From Spirodela intermedia (Eukaryota; Streptophyta; Magnoliopsida; Alismatales; Araceae): a DNA stretch of 64,000 nt. Positions 10,901 through 22,190 of this stretch are shown here, piece after piece; within the stretch, counting starts at the first letter, position 1; each line of letters starts with the position of its first letter. Both the position numbers and the translations under genes were made by a program. The notes beneath the pieces were generated by a model, which worked only from the letters and a program-made list of their open reading frames with translations, was not told the origin of the DNA and made no database searches. The DNA lies in the NCBI GenBank assembly GCA_902729315.2, contig LR746273.1, forward strand, positions 6,282,501 through 6,346,500. The letters run 5' to 3'.

Positions 10901-13900
10901 GGAAGTAACTCTTTGGAAAGGCAGTTGCATATCTGATTCCTGCAGTTAACTGCTTATCTGATTCGTGATCTGAATCACAAGGAAAATCCTGTACTTCTGA
11001 AAAGACGACGGGAAGACATAAAATAAGTAGAGAAACCGAAAGCTAAGAACTCACGTGGACACTTTGTTCAGGTTTTACTTACATCTCCTGATCTCGAAGG
11101 TCGTGGACTGCAGCTGCAGATGGATCTCTTGGAGGCAAGTTCCCAAATATACTCAAATATAGTGGAATCGCCGTTTTGTTTCATATTTGTTTCTTTTTCT
11201 GATTTCTTGTCTTCTCCTTTGTCCTCAGGTGATGGACTTCATAAATGATGCAGTTGTCACAATGAATGCCTTTGTTGATGCATACAAACCTGCAGCCGTT
11301 TATTTATCTCATCCTGCCGAAATAAGGTGCTGTGATCAGATGAATCTCATTTCTCTTTGACTTTGATTCTGTTAGACATTACCTTGGAACTCCAGCTTGT
11401 TGGCTACTTGTTCTGCCAGCTTGGAACTATCTTTTTTGGGTAATTCATCCTCTTGTTCCATGCTTTTCATCCTTTTTTAAAGGATTTTTTTTTGGTCTGA
11501 ATACGCTGTTTTTCATCCTTCTGTCACCAATCTGTTGGAGAATACGTGTCTTTGACTTTCGCTCATAAAGTTCCAAACATGCCAGTGTTAGTCAACTGTT
11601 ATGTGCCCTTCTTCGTGTGCAGTCACGACGGTGAGGAATTGCTTAACGTCCTCGCAAGATTACATGATTCATTGTTACCACTGTTTCAACTGGGCTTTGT
11701 GCGTATCTCTGATATCGGAGGAGTTGGGACACAGAAGCCAGTCCCTGGTGCTCTTGGAAGTATTTTCCCTAGTTTGAAGATGCTCTCATTGAGGATAGCC
11801 AAGTTTGGGTGGAATTTGCTTGACATCTGCTACTTAAGTGACGACCCATTTGAAGATAGTCTTTGTTTCCGCACAACTACGAAGATATTTCCGGCAATGG
11901 TCGAAGACCCTGTGATCAGGGGTGACATTCTCGTCCAGACACTTGCAAAGGTCAACGGGGAAATTTCTATGCATATCCAGGATATCAGGAGGCACGAAAC
12001 CTTTCTGCAGAATATTGAAAGGAAGTACAGCATATTGGCCCGGATCAGCAGCCTCCGTGGCAAAGGTTCATAGTTCTACGCCTCTTCCTATAGGTGGTGT
12101 CTCTAGAAGATCCAATCTCATGCATTCCTAAATAAGTAATGATCCTCAGCCAAGAACTATGAAAGGTTCATAGTTCTCACATGCTCTCTTATTGCTCCCA
12201 TTCCGTGTTCTCTTCTTGCCAGAATTACTAAAATGCTTTTAGGTGGTGTCTCTAGAAGATCCAATCTCATGCATTCCTAAATAAGTAATGATCCTCAGCC
12301 AAGAACTTGCCCATTATTCTTGTAGGTGGTTTGGTTCTTTTCCCTTTATTATTTCTGTCATGGGGGAAGCCTTTGATAGTATCTGAAAGAAATTAATGAA
12401 TAAATAATGCTGTTTTTGCCAAGAACTTGGTATCATATGCTTTGGTTGCTCCCTGTATTATTTCTGTTCGTGGGGGAAAACCGTTCAAAATGTGGGAAAG
12501 ACAGATTTTATATGTAATTATTATAGTATCAATGCAGCATTTAATACGGCATAATCTACGTATGATGCCAAATATTAATAAAGTTTAGTTATTGCCGGGC
12601 TATGATCATTTCACTGGCTCACGTGCACATGCAGTGAGGCTGGGTTCTGTTTCTGTCTTTACCTACTTTAGACTATCTTAAACAGGCATTAGATTTCTTC
12701 CGCCATCAATTTATCCATTAAATGCTTGTTTAATTAATTAAAGGCTCATCTGGGCTGGTGAATACTTCTTACATGTACCCTCAATCCATATTGAAAAACC
12801 CTAATCCTCTGTTTACATGGCAAGAAACGTTCTTTAATGGGTCTGTCTGATTAATGAAAACCCCAATTCTCTATTTACATGGCAAGAAACGTTCTTTAAT
12901 GGGTCTGTCTGATTAATGAAAACCCTAATCCTCTGTTTGGTCTGGATTCAGGATGGATTTTCTTGGACGAAGAACAGTTTCGTCACATATCTGGGATCAC
13001 AACCTCATCTTTCCCCAGGTCGAGGGAGGAAGAACCACCAAAGCTTCCGGCCTTCTCAGAGGAAGACACTGCGATTATGGAATCAAGGATCAGTCAAGTA
13101 AAGGATCTCTTCCCCGATTATGGCAATGGATTCCTTGCGGCATGCCTGGAGGTCTACGATCACAACCCAGAAGAGGTAATCCAGAGGATACTAGATGGCA
13201 CCCTCCACAAAGACCTGCTCTCCCTTGACAGAACCCTGGAGCAGGTTCATCTCCCCAGGCCTGCACCCGCCGCAGAGAGCGCAGTGTCAGCAGTTCCAGC
13301 ATCCCATGGCAGGAGCTCTAAAGGGAAAGAGGTGCTAACCCAGGCAGAACCACCACCACCACCACCACCACCGCCACCACCATCATCATCTTCATCGTCA
13401 TCTCAAGGGAAGTTCTTCAGAAAAACAGAGTACGGAGCCCCCGACGCCATGATTCTGGACTCGAGAGCAGCCAAGGATTCAGTGAGAGCTGCCGTGCTCG
13501 AAGCGCAGTATGAAGATGAGTACGACGATTCGTTCGACGAACTGGGTCTGAGCGTGGTGGAGTCGGGGCTCGAAACGGCGGATGCTTCAGGTAATCGGAT
13601 CAGAACGGAGGGTGGTTCTTCGAGGTGGCAGACCCAGAGACAGCCGCAGTACTACGTCAAAGATGGAAAGAACTACAGCTACAAGGTCTCTGGTTCGGTT
13701 CCCGTGGTCAACTCTGAGGAGGCGGCGCTGGTCAACCAAGCTCAGAGAGAGACCATACATGGCCTGGGGAAGGGGGGGAATCGTCCTCTCGGAGCTGTCA
13801 GGAGGCTGATGGATTCACAGGAGGGAGACGAGGATGGTGAAGCTGCAGGTGATGCCGGCCGTGGGCACACAAATCCGCGGGGGCGGGGGGGGAGAAGAGG

Positions 13901-13970
13901 CGGTGGGGACAGGCACCACAGGAAAGACCGGGCGTTGAGGAAGGCGTTTGCTGGGTTGACCACTAGTTGA
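7903..13970 (+). CDS. ASCC2-like CUE-domain protein
   Basis: Nine exons join in phase: 7903-8296, 8511-8670, 8819-8880, 9011-9105, 10069-10182, 11072-11134, 11229-11326, 11623-12065 and 12952-13970, giving 815 residues. ASCC2 in animals binds K63-linked ubiquitin through its CUE domain and works with the ASCC3 helicase in alkylation repair and ribosome quality control; the plant protein is the presumed equivalent. N-terminal FVNYLPQDEAVASGLG and PKKFWEE are typical. The middle holds the helical region (DLPKLLDICAIYGHEN, FLSIVRTMHQRCSSSLE, LKMLSLRIAKFGWNLLD). The CUE domain is around QVKDLFPDYGNGFLAACLEV with the DHNPEEVIQRILDG helix. The tail is low complexity with a Pro run, Ser runs and a basic Gly/Arg end. 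Intron 6 starts with GC (11135-11136, context GAG|GCAAGT). Intron 8 contains two repeat arrays. Confidence 0.92.
12062..12307 (+). repeat. Direct repeat beginning across the exon 8 donor of the ASCC2-like gene
   Basis: An exact 68-bp segment at 12091-12158 recurs at 12240-12307. A 16-bp segment AAAGGTTCATAGTTCT at 12062-12077, which spans the exon 8 donor (AAAG|GTTCAT), recurs exactly at 12162-12177. The whole looks like a recent partial tandem duplication that copied the splice donor into the intron. Confidence 0.85.
12792..12939 (+). repeat. Tandem repeat of about 62 bp ending at the exon 9 acceptor
   Basis: Copy 1 is 12792-12854, copy 2 is 12855-12916, and a partial third copy is 12917-12939. 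Units share AACCCTAATCCTCTGTTT and GGCAAGAAACGTTCTTTAAT, then GGGTCTGTCTGATTAA. The partial copy supplies the pyrimidine tract immediately before the exon 9 acceptor at 12950-12951. Confidence 0.85.
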
Positions 13971-14059
13971 CCGGCAGGTTGCTGTGGTTGACCAAAGTTG
14001 GAGCAGATCGTCCATGTGAATTCATGGGTTAGAGCTTTTTTGTCTTGTTGACCTGGCAG

Positions 14060-14095
<36 letters not shown>

Positions 14096-15458
14096 ATTCT
14101 CTCTCTTATAATAGCATAGTGCATATGTGTTAGCTTCTTTAAAGGGTTAATGTGCAATTACGTCCTTTCATGTGAATTTTTTTAAATGAATAATCCCTCT
14201 TATGTGGGATATTTTCTTTGGAAAATACTCGTTCAACTAATAATATATATATATATATATATATTGGATTTATTCGTTTTCTTAATATTATAAACTTTCG
14301 CCTTTTTTTTAAATGTCCCTGAAAAAAGAGCAAATTTAAGTCACTTCATTGTGCTCAGACTAGGGAGGGGCCTCAGTAGTACGCAGCTCACTCAGTTCTG
14401 GTCGTCTTTTGGCCGAACTCCCCTCCAGCTAATGGGCTTGGGGCACGTGGACCTATGGGTCAAACCTACCTGGCTTGCTGGGGACCCTGCCACCGCCTCT
14501 ACCCAGCGGGGCCCATCTCCCCTGCCCCGCCGACAGATCTTCATGGGTGACTTGGTTGAGATGTTGGCGGCAAAGGGGCAGGTGGGCCCACCCGTACTCC
14601 CATCGCCATCTCATATGATCAATTGACCTTATGAACACGGCATTGGGTCTGAGTAACCAACGCCTCGGGGGAGAAGTAAAATCCACATATTTCAGCAAAA
14701 AAAAGTACCGATAATACTTCCAATAATTAATATCATTAAATAAATACAAAATTATTATAATTCTTAGAAAATATTAACGACGGCCCAACGGTGGGACCCG
14801 CACCGCTCGGGCTGCTGCTGTCTCTGCGGCTGGCGTGTTCCGCTCCGGGAGAACGAACATGTGCTCCCGTGCGGATTGAAAAATTCCCACGTCCTTTTTT
14901 TTGCCCCTTGAAAGTTTGTACCCTACGTGGCGGTGTGCACGGAGATCGCGCGTCGGGAACCCCGCTGGATCTCGCGACATCCTGACCGTCGAAACTTTCA
15001 AAAGCCGGCATACCTTCCTTCCGCCGTCAGGAATGTGTAGACCTTCTCCAGGGTTCGTCGTATGGACGGTTGAGATCCTCAGATCTACGCGCTATCAGTG
15101 CTGGAGAAAGCGCCTAAAAAGCAGATTCGCCGCCACGTGTGTTCCGCAATAGCACGCAAAGAGAGAGAAAGAAAGAGTAACATGTGTAAGAAGGAGAAGC
15201 AGAGAGAGAGAGAGAGAGAGAGAGAGTGGCGGCTCGTACTTGCTGAGGTCACGCTGAGGGGGGTTGGGCGGTGTCCAGATCTCGGAGGCTTCTGATTTCT
15301 GTCTTCTTCTTCTTCCCGACTGGAGGTCGTCGGCTAGCTCCGGAGTGGAGATTTCATGGCGTAGTAGTTTAAGCAGAAGCGGAGGAGTGGGAGAGAGAGA
15401 GAGAGAGAGAGAGGAGGGGGGGGGGGGGGAAGAGCGCGGAAGTCGGGAAAATCGTACG
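13971..15458. other. Intergenic region, ASCC2-like to formin
   Basis: Contains an AG14 run followed by G7 (14061-14095), an AT run (about 14243-14264), and an E-box/G-box core GCACGTGG at about 14443. GA runs at 15199-15226 and 15393-15413 fall in the probable formin 5' leader, next to a G13 tract (about 15416-15429). An in-frame ATG at 15264 would extend the formin, but it places low-complexity GA-encoded residues before the signal peptide and is not preferred. Confidence 0.4.
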
Positions 15459-18400
15459 ATGGCCCCTTGGAATCTCCTCCTCCTCCATCATCTGGTGGCG
15501 ATCGTTCTGCTGCCATTGTTGCCGTCCTCTGAGGTTTGCAGGGCGGTGGCAGCGTGGGAGGACGTGGAAGGTTCCTCCGGCCGGAGAATTCTGCACCAGC
15601 CGCTCTTCCCCGTCGACTGGAACTCGCCGCCGGAGGGGATCTCGTACTCTCCTCCCCCCGATCAGGCATTCTTCGACGCCGCCCCTCCTCCGCCTCCTGT
15701 CACCGCCTTCAGCTCGACGTCGCCGGTGGTGACCGTCGCCGCCAATGTCTCCTCCGCTGCTCCCCGTTCTCGGCCGGAATCGGGAAAGATGGTGGTGATT
15801 GGAGTGTCGGTCTCGGTCGCCGCGGTGGTGCTGGTGTGCCTCTCTGTTCTCCTCCTCTACAGGCGGAGAGTCCGTCGTCTGCCGGGAACAGAGAAGTTGA
15901 TCGGCCCCGGCAGTGGTGGTTCCCGCCGTCTCACGGCTCCCGGCGGAGGTGACGGCCGCGCTGCCTCCGACCTCTTGTACCTCGGCATGATCGAGCCGTC
16001 CAGCCGGAGGCACCCCGTGGAATCCTCCAACCGTTCTCCTTACCGGAAGCTGGAATCTATGCGCGCTCTGGAGTTGGTTCATCAGCCGAGCCCCGAGCTC
16101 CATCCTCTGCCGCCGCTGACGGCGCCGCCGCGGCCGCCGGAGATTCCGGCGGCGCTGTCCGACGACGACGCCTTCTACACGCCGGAGCGCTCGGCGTCGT
16201 CCGTCGCCAGCGAGAGCCCCTGCAGCACTGTGTCACGGAAGAGCGTCACGGCGGTGGCGACGGGGAAGGAGAAGAAGACGGCCTGCGCAGTGGATTCGTC
16301 TCCCCGTTCCAGAAGAACTTCAAGGAGCCGTCTCTCGAATTCTGCTCCCTCAGAAACTAGGCATCCCCTTCCGTCACCGGCGACGGAGGCGCCTCCACCG
16401 CCGCCCCCGCCACCGCCACCGCCACCGCCACCGCCACCACCACCACCACCACCACCACCACCACCACCACCACCTCCTCCACCTAGAAATATCAAACCAC
16501 CAGAGCCCCCTCCATCGCACCTCAGACCACCATCTTCGGAAGCATCTGTCAAGCCAGTGCCGGCAGTTCGGCCTTCCTCTCGGTGCCAGTGGGTGAAACC
16601 ACCAACCCCTCCTGCACAGAAACCTGTCTCTGTCACAGGATTTGAAGGTAATGGCGGCCACAGATCTTCTTCTCAGTCGTTTGACAGAGAAGGGGACGAC
16701 ATGGGCAGCGGTGAGAAGCCCAGGCTGAAGCCTCTGCATTGGGACAAAGTACGAGCGAGCTCGGATCGTGTGATGGTCTGGGACCAGCTGAAATCCAATT
16801 CATTTCAGTAAAGACTAGAACCCTAACGGATTCCCCTTATCTTCCATGCATTGGCATCCCACGCATTTTGCTCATTTTTTTATCCAATTGGGAACCTTCT
16901 CAGGTTGAATGAGGACATGTTTGAGACTTTATTCTGCAACTCTGCAACTCCTGCCCCAAGGGCTGTGAACAGACGACCAGTTCCCCCGCCATTGAAGCAG
17001 GATAACAGAGTTTTGGACCCCAAAAAGTCTCAGAACATTGCGATTCTCCTGAGGGCATTGAATGTGACATGGGAGGAGGTTTCTGATGCACTTCTGGATG
17101 GTGAGTTCTCTGTTTCTGTCGCCCACTCTATCTGAGATTCCTTGCTGATATGTGGATCATCATTTCTCTTTCTCCACTGGAATCAACCTATGGAAAATCT
17201 TCACAGATTTTTAGACAGTTATAGGAGAATTCTAGCGAACTGACAGAATCGGCCATGGCTGCACCTCAAGCATGGTGATCAGATGAATGATGCGAGGCTG
17301 TAGCACTTTTGGAAAACCCATCTTGAAAAGGGCATCTATCAGTGTCATTTTTTTTCCCTATGCATGGTTTTTTTCAACTAGGCTTATCTCGATCACCAGA
17401 CAAGAAAAATGCAGGTTCGAATCCTTAAAAGTCAACGCTTTTATCCCCCGCATCCACCCTTTTCCTGCTCTGTTCCAGAACATCAAACTGTCCAGAGTTC
17501 TGCTATCTTGTGTTCTCTTTATTGAGAAACTCTCGGGAATATCCTCCCAATAAACACTGGGATCTAAAGACTGCAAATGGATCTATATTTTTTATATTAT
17601 TTGCGTTTTGTTGCCTCTTTGGTGCGATCAGCTGATTGTACCATCACCCCGAAAATTCATGTTTCTCTGCAATTATGCCAGTATTGTTTCATAATTCCTC
17701 TATTTCCATGCCGGTAATAGTGAGTGAGTGAGTGAGTGAGTGAGTGAGTGAGTGAGAGAGAGAGAGAGAGAGAGAGAGTTCCTCTAACCTTGGTCAACTC
17801 GTGCAACAGGCAGTCCAGACGGCTTGGGCGTTGAGCTTCTGGAAACATTGGTCAAGATGGCTCCGACCAAGGAGGAGGAACTGCGGCTTAGAGACTACGA
17901 GGGCGATGTATCGAAATTGGGTTCTGCGGAGCGCTTCCTGAAAGCAGTGCTCAACATACCGTTTGCATTTAAAAGAGTTGACGCGATGCTCTACAGAGCT
18001 AACTTTCAGTCGGAAGTTAAATATCTGAGCAAGTCTTTTGAGTCTCTAGAGGTAAGAGAATCTTCTTGGCCGTTGACTTTTTCCCGGGGGAGCCATTGGG
18101 TACTCATAATCGCTGCGCAGTTTCTCCCAACAGATTATTGAGTTTTTCTCAAAAAATGCTCTTTTCCAATGAAGTTTATAGAGTAGCATCCGGATATCAT
18201 GCTCTTAGCGAGAAAAATAACTATATTTAAATTATTTAAAGCTATAAATTCATGATAGATCCCAGCATCATTTGACTTGAATCTGTTTTTTTTTTTTTTT
18301 TTTTTGGTGGTACGAATGCTGTGTTTGTCAACTGCGAGATCCTGAATAGGATCACCATGTGGGTGAGATCTTTCTTGTTGACCAGTGGAGATTTTTGGTC

Positions 18401-19334
18401 AACCGATGTGACAAACCCCTTTTTCCCGTTAATCTGCGTTTGACCAGGATTCACCATGATCTTTAGATCTTTGGTAGTCCCGGTCAACGTCAGCCCTCTA
18501 TTCTCGTACTTCTCTTATCTTCTCTCTGCTAGCTAATAATAGAAACAAACTCTAGCGCCTGACATTCTCTCTCTCTTCTTCTTGGTTCCCCAGGCCGCCT
18601 GTGAAGAGCTGAAGAGCTGTCGTCTGTTCCTGAAGCTCCTCGACGCCGTCCTCAAGACGGGCAACCGGATGAACGTCGGCACCAACAGGGGGCAGGCCAC
18701 GGCATTCAAGCTCGACACCCTTCTGAAGCTCGTCGACGTGAAGGGGACCGACGGCAAGACGACGCTGCTCCACTTCGTCGTCAGGGAGATCCTCCGGTCG
18801 GAAGGTGGCGGCGGCGGCGCCGCCGCCGCCGAGGCCGATCTCAGACAGCGGGGGCTGAAGATGGTGGCCGGGCTGAGCAAGGAGCTCGCCAACGTCAAGA
18901 AGGCGGCGGCCATGGACTCGGAGGTCCTCAGCGGCTACCTCTCGAAGCTCGAATCGGGTCTGGAGAAGATCAGGCTGGTTCTGCAACTCGGCAGGACGAC
19001 GAGCTCACCAGGGAGGTTCTTTGAGATGATGAGGGTTTTTCTGAAGGAGGGGGAGGAGGAGATCCAGCAGGTGAAGTCCGAGGAGAGGCGGGTCCTGCAC
19101 CTGGTGAAGGAGATCACAGGGTACTTTCATGGCGACACCATGAAGGAGGAGGCCCACCCTTTCAGGATCTTCATGGTCGTGAGGGACTTCCTGCTAGTGC
19201 TGGACCGCGTTTGCAGAGAAATCGAAGCGACGAAGCCGGAGAGGGCCACGCCTGGGGCCCCCATATCGGCCGCACATAGATTCAGGCCCAGGCAGGACGA
19301 CACCTCCGACGAGGACAGCTCCTCTTCTTCTTGA
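15459..19334 (+). CDS. Class I formin (FH1-like), actin nucleator
   Basis: Four exons join in phase: 15459-16807, 16904-17100, 17810-18051 and 18594-19334, giving 842 residues. Class I plant formins sit in the plasma membrane, contact the cell wall outside, and nucleate and bundle actin inside. A signal peptide (residues 1-29) is followed by [17 protein letters not shown], much like Arabidopsis FH1 (RRVLHEPFFPID). A transmembrane helix lies at about 111-134, then LLYRRR. The FH1 region includes 31 consecutive prolines (about 312-342). The FH2 domain starts near [15 protein letters not shown] (about 420) and includes [26 protein letters not shown]-type [55 protein letters not shown] and [16 protein letters not shown]. 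The tail ends in [19 protein letters not shown] microsatellite lies 31 bp before the exon 3 acceptor. FH1 orthology rests on the N-terminal motif and overall similarity, not on a phylogeny. Confidence 0.95.
16392..16484 (+). repeat. CCN repeat encoding 31 consecutive prolines in formin FH1
   Basis: The 5' part is a mix of CCG/CCA/CCC codons and the 3' part is a nearly pure CCA run of about 13 codons. Length variation is expected at such a tract. It lies in the FH1 region that recruits profilin-actin in this family. Confidence 0.9.
17719..17778 (+). repeat. TGAG tetranucleotide run followed by GA run
   Basis: About nine TGAG units pass directly into a GA dinucleotide run. The array lies in formin intron 2 and ends about 31 bp upstream of the exon 3 acceptor (17808-17809). 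Confidence 0.85.
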
Positions 19335-20449
19335 AGAACCAGGGCCGCCATCCTCGCTGCTCCGAGCTATGCTTGCCCTTTTCGGCGTGGGCCCTCTGGA
19401 GGCCGGAGATAACCCGACGACAGTTGACTCCAGAAGATTAGGAAGTCAACGGCAGCTCAGATTGTGGCCCTCTGGAGGCGATCCCCGCGGCCGGAGGCAT
19501 CGGTGAGCTTCTACCATCTTTCATTCACAGGGTATGCTGCCGCCCGCATCAAGAGAAATCATAAATCTGTTCGTTTCAGGCTGCCATGAACACTTGTTAC
19601 ACCAATCATACAGAGGGGAGGCGTTGACCGGATGTGTGCTCTGATGATGATGGTGGATTATGGCAAATCTCGGGAAAGTGTGATAGCATTCAGACGATTT
19701 CCGGACCGTTGACCACTGAAATGAAAGATTTGAAACAACAATCTTTGATTCCATGAACCAGATCCTGTTCACATTTCCTTTTTTTCCCCAGTTCAGTGAT
19801 GCTTGATGTTTCATTTTCTGCAAAACATATGAGAGTCAAAGTCGCCGCACTTGGAATCTGGGTCCGATGGATTCGAACCATTTGTACACCTGAATTCAAA
19901 GAAAAAAAAAAACACTCCTCTTCGGGAATTCCTCTGGGTCCATGCGTTGACTCTATAGAGTCAACGCCGTCAAACAGCCGCCTGCACTCGGAGCTCCGAA
20001 CCCTCCCTTTTCCACCCGCCATTCCTCACAGGCCCATTCTATCTCTCCCCTCTCAACCATGGCCGAGAAGATTAGGGCTTCAGGGGCTGACATAGACGGG
20101 GTTTGGTGGTGATGGAGGACAGGAACGGAGTTCAGAAGGGCGATCAGGGGCAGCAGATACCACCAATCCTCTGAGATGGCCGTGGGGAAGATGGGGTAGC
20201 AGGCCTGGGGCCGCTTCGACCTGACCTCCATTAATGGCGGCTACTGTTTCCCTTCTCTCTCCCACCACAGTGACCGCCCAGTCTTCCAGTCTTTGGGGGT
20301 ATCCGCTGCCTTGCGCTCGATATCAGAAAAGGGAAATGTGGCCATTAATTCCATTAATTAATTATATATTTTTATTTCCCTTCATTATATTTCGAATAAA
20401 TATCAGTTTTTTATATAATGTATTATTCGTATTTATATTTTTATTTCTT

Positions 20450-20480
<31 letters not shown>

Positions 20481-20880
20481 CGCTGACATCGCTGAGATGG
20501 ATCGAGGCTGGGCCCACCAGAACTTTTGGGGTTCTTGCATATAGGCCCCTGTAAAATAATGAAAAGTTAGATAAACACCTCTCCCGGTGCGGTGGTTCTG
20601 ACCAAGCAAGAAGCAAGGGAGCAAAATAAAATAAGAGGATTATAAAGGCTATAAATGTAATTATAAATTTAAAAAAAGATTTAAATGAAAGAAACGAAAA
20701 TCTCGCCGAGATCATAGGCGATGAGAAGTCCACTCGTCTTTGCCTGTCTCACATATATTCTTGCCTCACGCATGCCGGCGGGGTCAGCGCCGCAAGCCGT
20801 CATGTCTCCTCCGTAGTCGCCGCCGGTTCAGAAGCTCGGCGGTGACCCTCCGGCGAGAAATGGAGTAGCGACGGCGGGGT
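19335..20880. other. Intergenic region, formin to cyclin
   Basis: Contains the formin 3' flank, the 24-bp palindrome described separately, and an AT-rich part (20340-20450). A GA run at 20451-20475 and a G6 tract follow. ORFs here are short and resemble nothing known. The 300 bp before the cyclin start probably hold its promoter and 5' leader, but no TATA box could be assigned. Confidence 0.4.
19944..19967. promoter_or_regulatory. Perfect 24-bp palindrome of paired W-boxes
   Basis: Two 10-nt arms, GCGTTGACTC and GAGTCAACGC, flank TATA without a mismatch. Each arm contains TTGACT, the core of a WRKY W-box, in opposite orientation. It lies about 610 bp past the formin stop and 915 bp before the cyclin start. 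Function is inferred from the motif only. Confidence 0.55.
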
Positions 20881-22190
20881 ATGGAGCAGCCTGGTGGCGC
20901 CGCCTCCCTCTCGGACTTCCTCTGCACAGAAGACCGGACTTGCTTGGACGCCGGGGACGACGACCCGGCGGAGCCTTGCAGCGCCGCCTCCCTTTCCGCC
21001 ATGGACGGCGGCGAGGAGGAAGGGGAAGAGGAAGAGAGTGTCGTCTTCCTGAACGACTCTGCCCTCTCTGACACGGAGGAGTACATCGGAATACTGGTCT
21101 CCAGAGAGAGCGCCTTCCGGAGCGCTGGCGGCGGCGCCGCCGGTGGCGGCGGAGACTGGTTGAGATGCGCCCGGTCCGGCGCCGTCCGGTGGATCCTCAA
21201 AGTGTGCTTCCTCTCAGATTTGACCCTCATATTCTCTCTCATTTACTCTCTTTCGTTGACCCTATTCCTGTTGGATGATCAGGCGCGGGGTCGTCTCCGC
21301 TTCAGCCTCCACTCCGCCTACGTCTCCGTCACCTACCTGGATCGATTCCTTCTCCGGCGAACCATAGACGTAAAGCCAGATCTTGAATCGAATCTGTTGT
21401 ATCATCTTCTTCCTGTTCTTGGGGAGGAGGGGGAATTCGTCGATGATTCTGACCGAGGAAGGGAACCCATCCGTTTGCAGAGATGCCAGCCATGGGTGAT
21501 GCAGCTCCTGTCAGTGGCCTGCTTGTCCCTGGCGGCGAAGATGGAGGAGATCAGAGTTCCTCCCTTGCCGGAGTTTCCTTCTGGGGATTACCAGTTCGAC
21601 AGCAGGGCGATCCAGAGGATGGAGCTCCTCGTCTTGAACACTCTGGAATGGCGCATGAGCCCCATCACCCCCTTCGTCTACCTCAGTTTCTTCGCCATCA
21701 AGCTCGCCGGCGATGTCGCCGCTGGCGAGAAACTGTTCTACAGAGCAGTCGGGTTCATCTTCTCCACCATCGAAGGTGAAACTCCGGCGAGATGAACGCC
21801 GCCGAGAAACCCACCACCTGAGCTCTCACTTCCACTCCCTGTTTGCTCCACCAGGGATGAACCTGGGAGACTTCCGAGCCTCCGCCGTAGCCGCGGCGGC
21901 GATCTTCGCCGCCTCCGGGAAGGTCCCGACGGAGACCTCCATGCGGGTCATCTCAACCAGCGGATCTCCGCCAATCGTAGGTCCCCTCTTTCCCCCCCCC
22001 CTCCCCCCCAAATAAATCTCCTCTCATCTTCTTTCAAAGATCCTATCACTGGTCCCCCCATCTCTGTTGTTAGGGCCAGGTCTTCGCCTGCTACAAGACG
22101 ATGATCCAGGAGTCTCGGAGCTCTCAATCGGGACCGGGCCCCCGCGGCGCCGACATGGGCTGCAAGAGGAGGAGGGACGGCGCCGACTGA
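20881..22190 (+). CDS. D-type cyclin, CYCD5-like
   Basis: Five exons join in phase: 20881-21201, 21283-21369, 21481-21775, 21855-21976 and 22074-22190, giving 313 residues (Arabidopsis CYCD5;1 is about 320). D cyclins activate CDKA to drive G1/S entry. The N terminus has SDFLCTEDRTCL, in the place of the LxCxE retinoblastoma-binding motif but with Phe first, as in CYCD5;1 (FLCHE). The cyclin box includes HSAYVSVTYLDRFLLRR, MQLLSVACLSLAAKMEE and ELLVLNTLEWRMSPITPF. The C-terminal cyclin fold holds RASAVAAAAIFAAS and QVFACYKTMIQE, and the protein ends in a basic patch. Introns 1 (81 nt) and 2 (111 nt) are multiples of three and stop-free, so an unspliced reading frame runs from 20881 to 21795. 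Removal is supported by alignment with CYCD5;1. Confidence 0.92.

Noticed and set aside
15264-15458. Upstream in-frame start for the formin
   Set aside because: Would place 65 residues, partly encoded by GA repeats, before a clear signal peptide; class I formins start at the signal peptide.
16175-16739. Minus-strand poly-Gly and poly-Trp frames
   Set aside because: Produced by reading the formin CCN repeat backwards.
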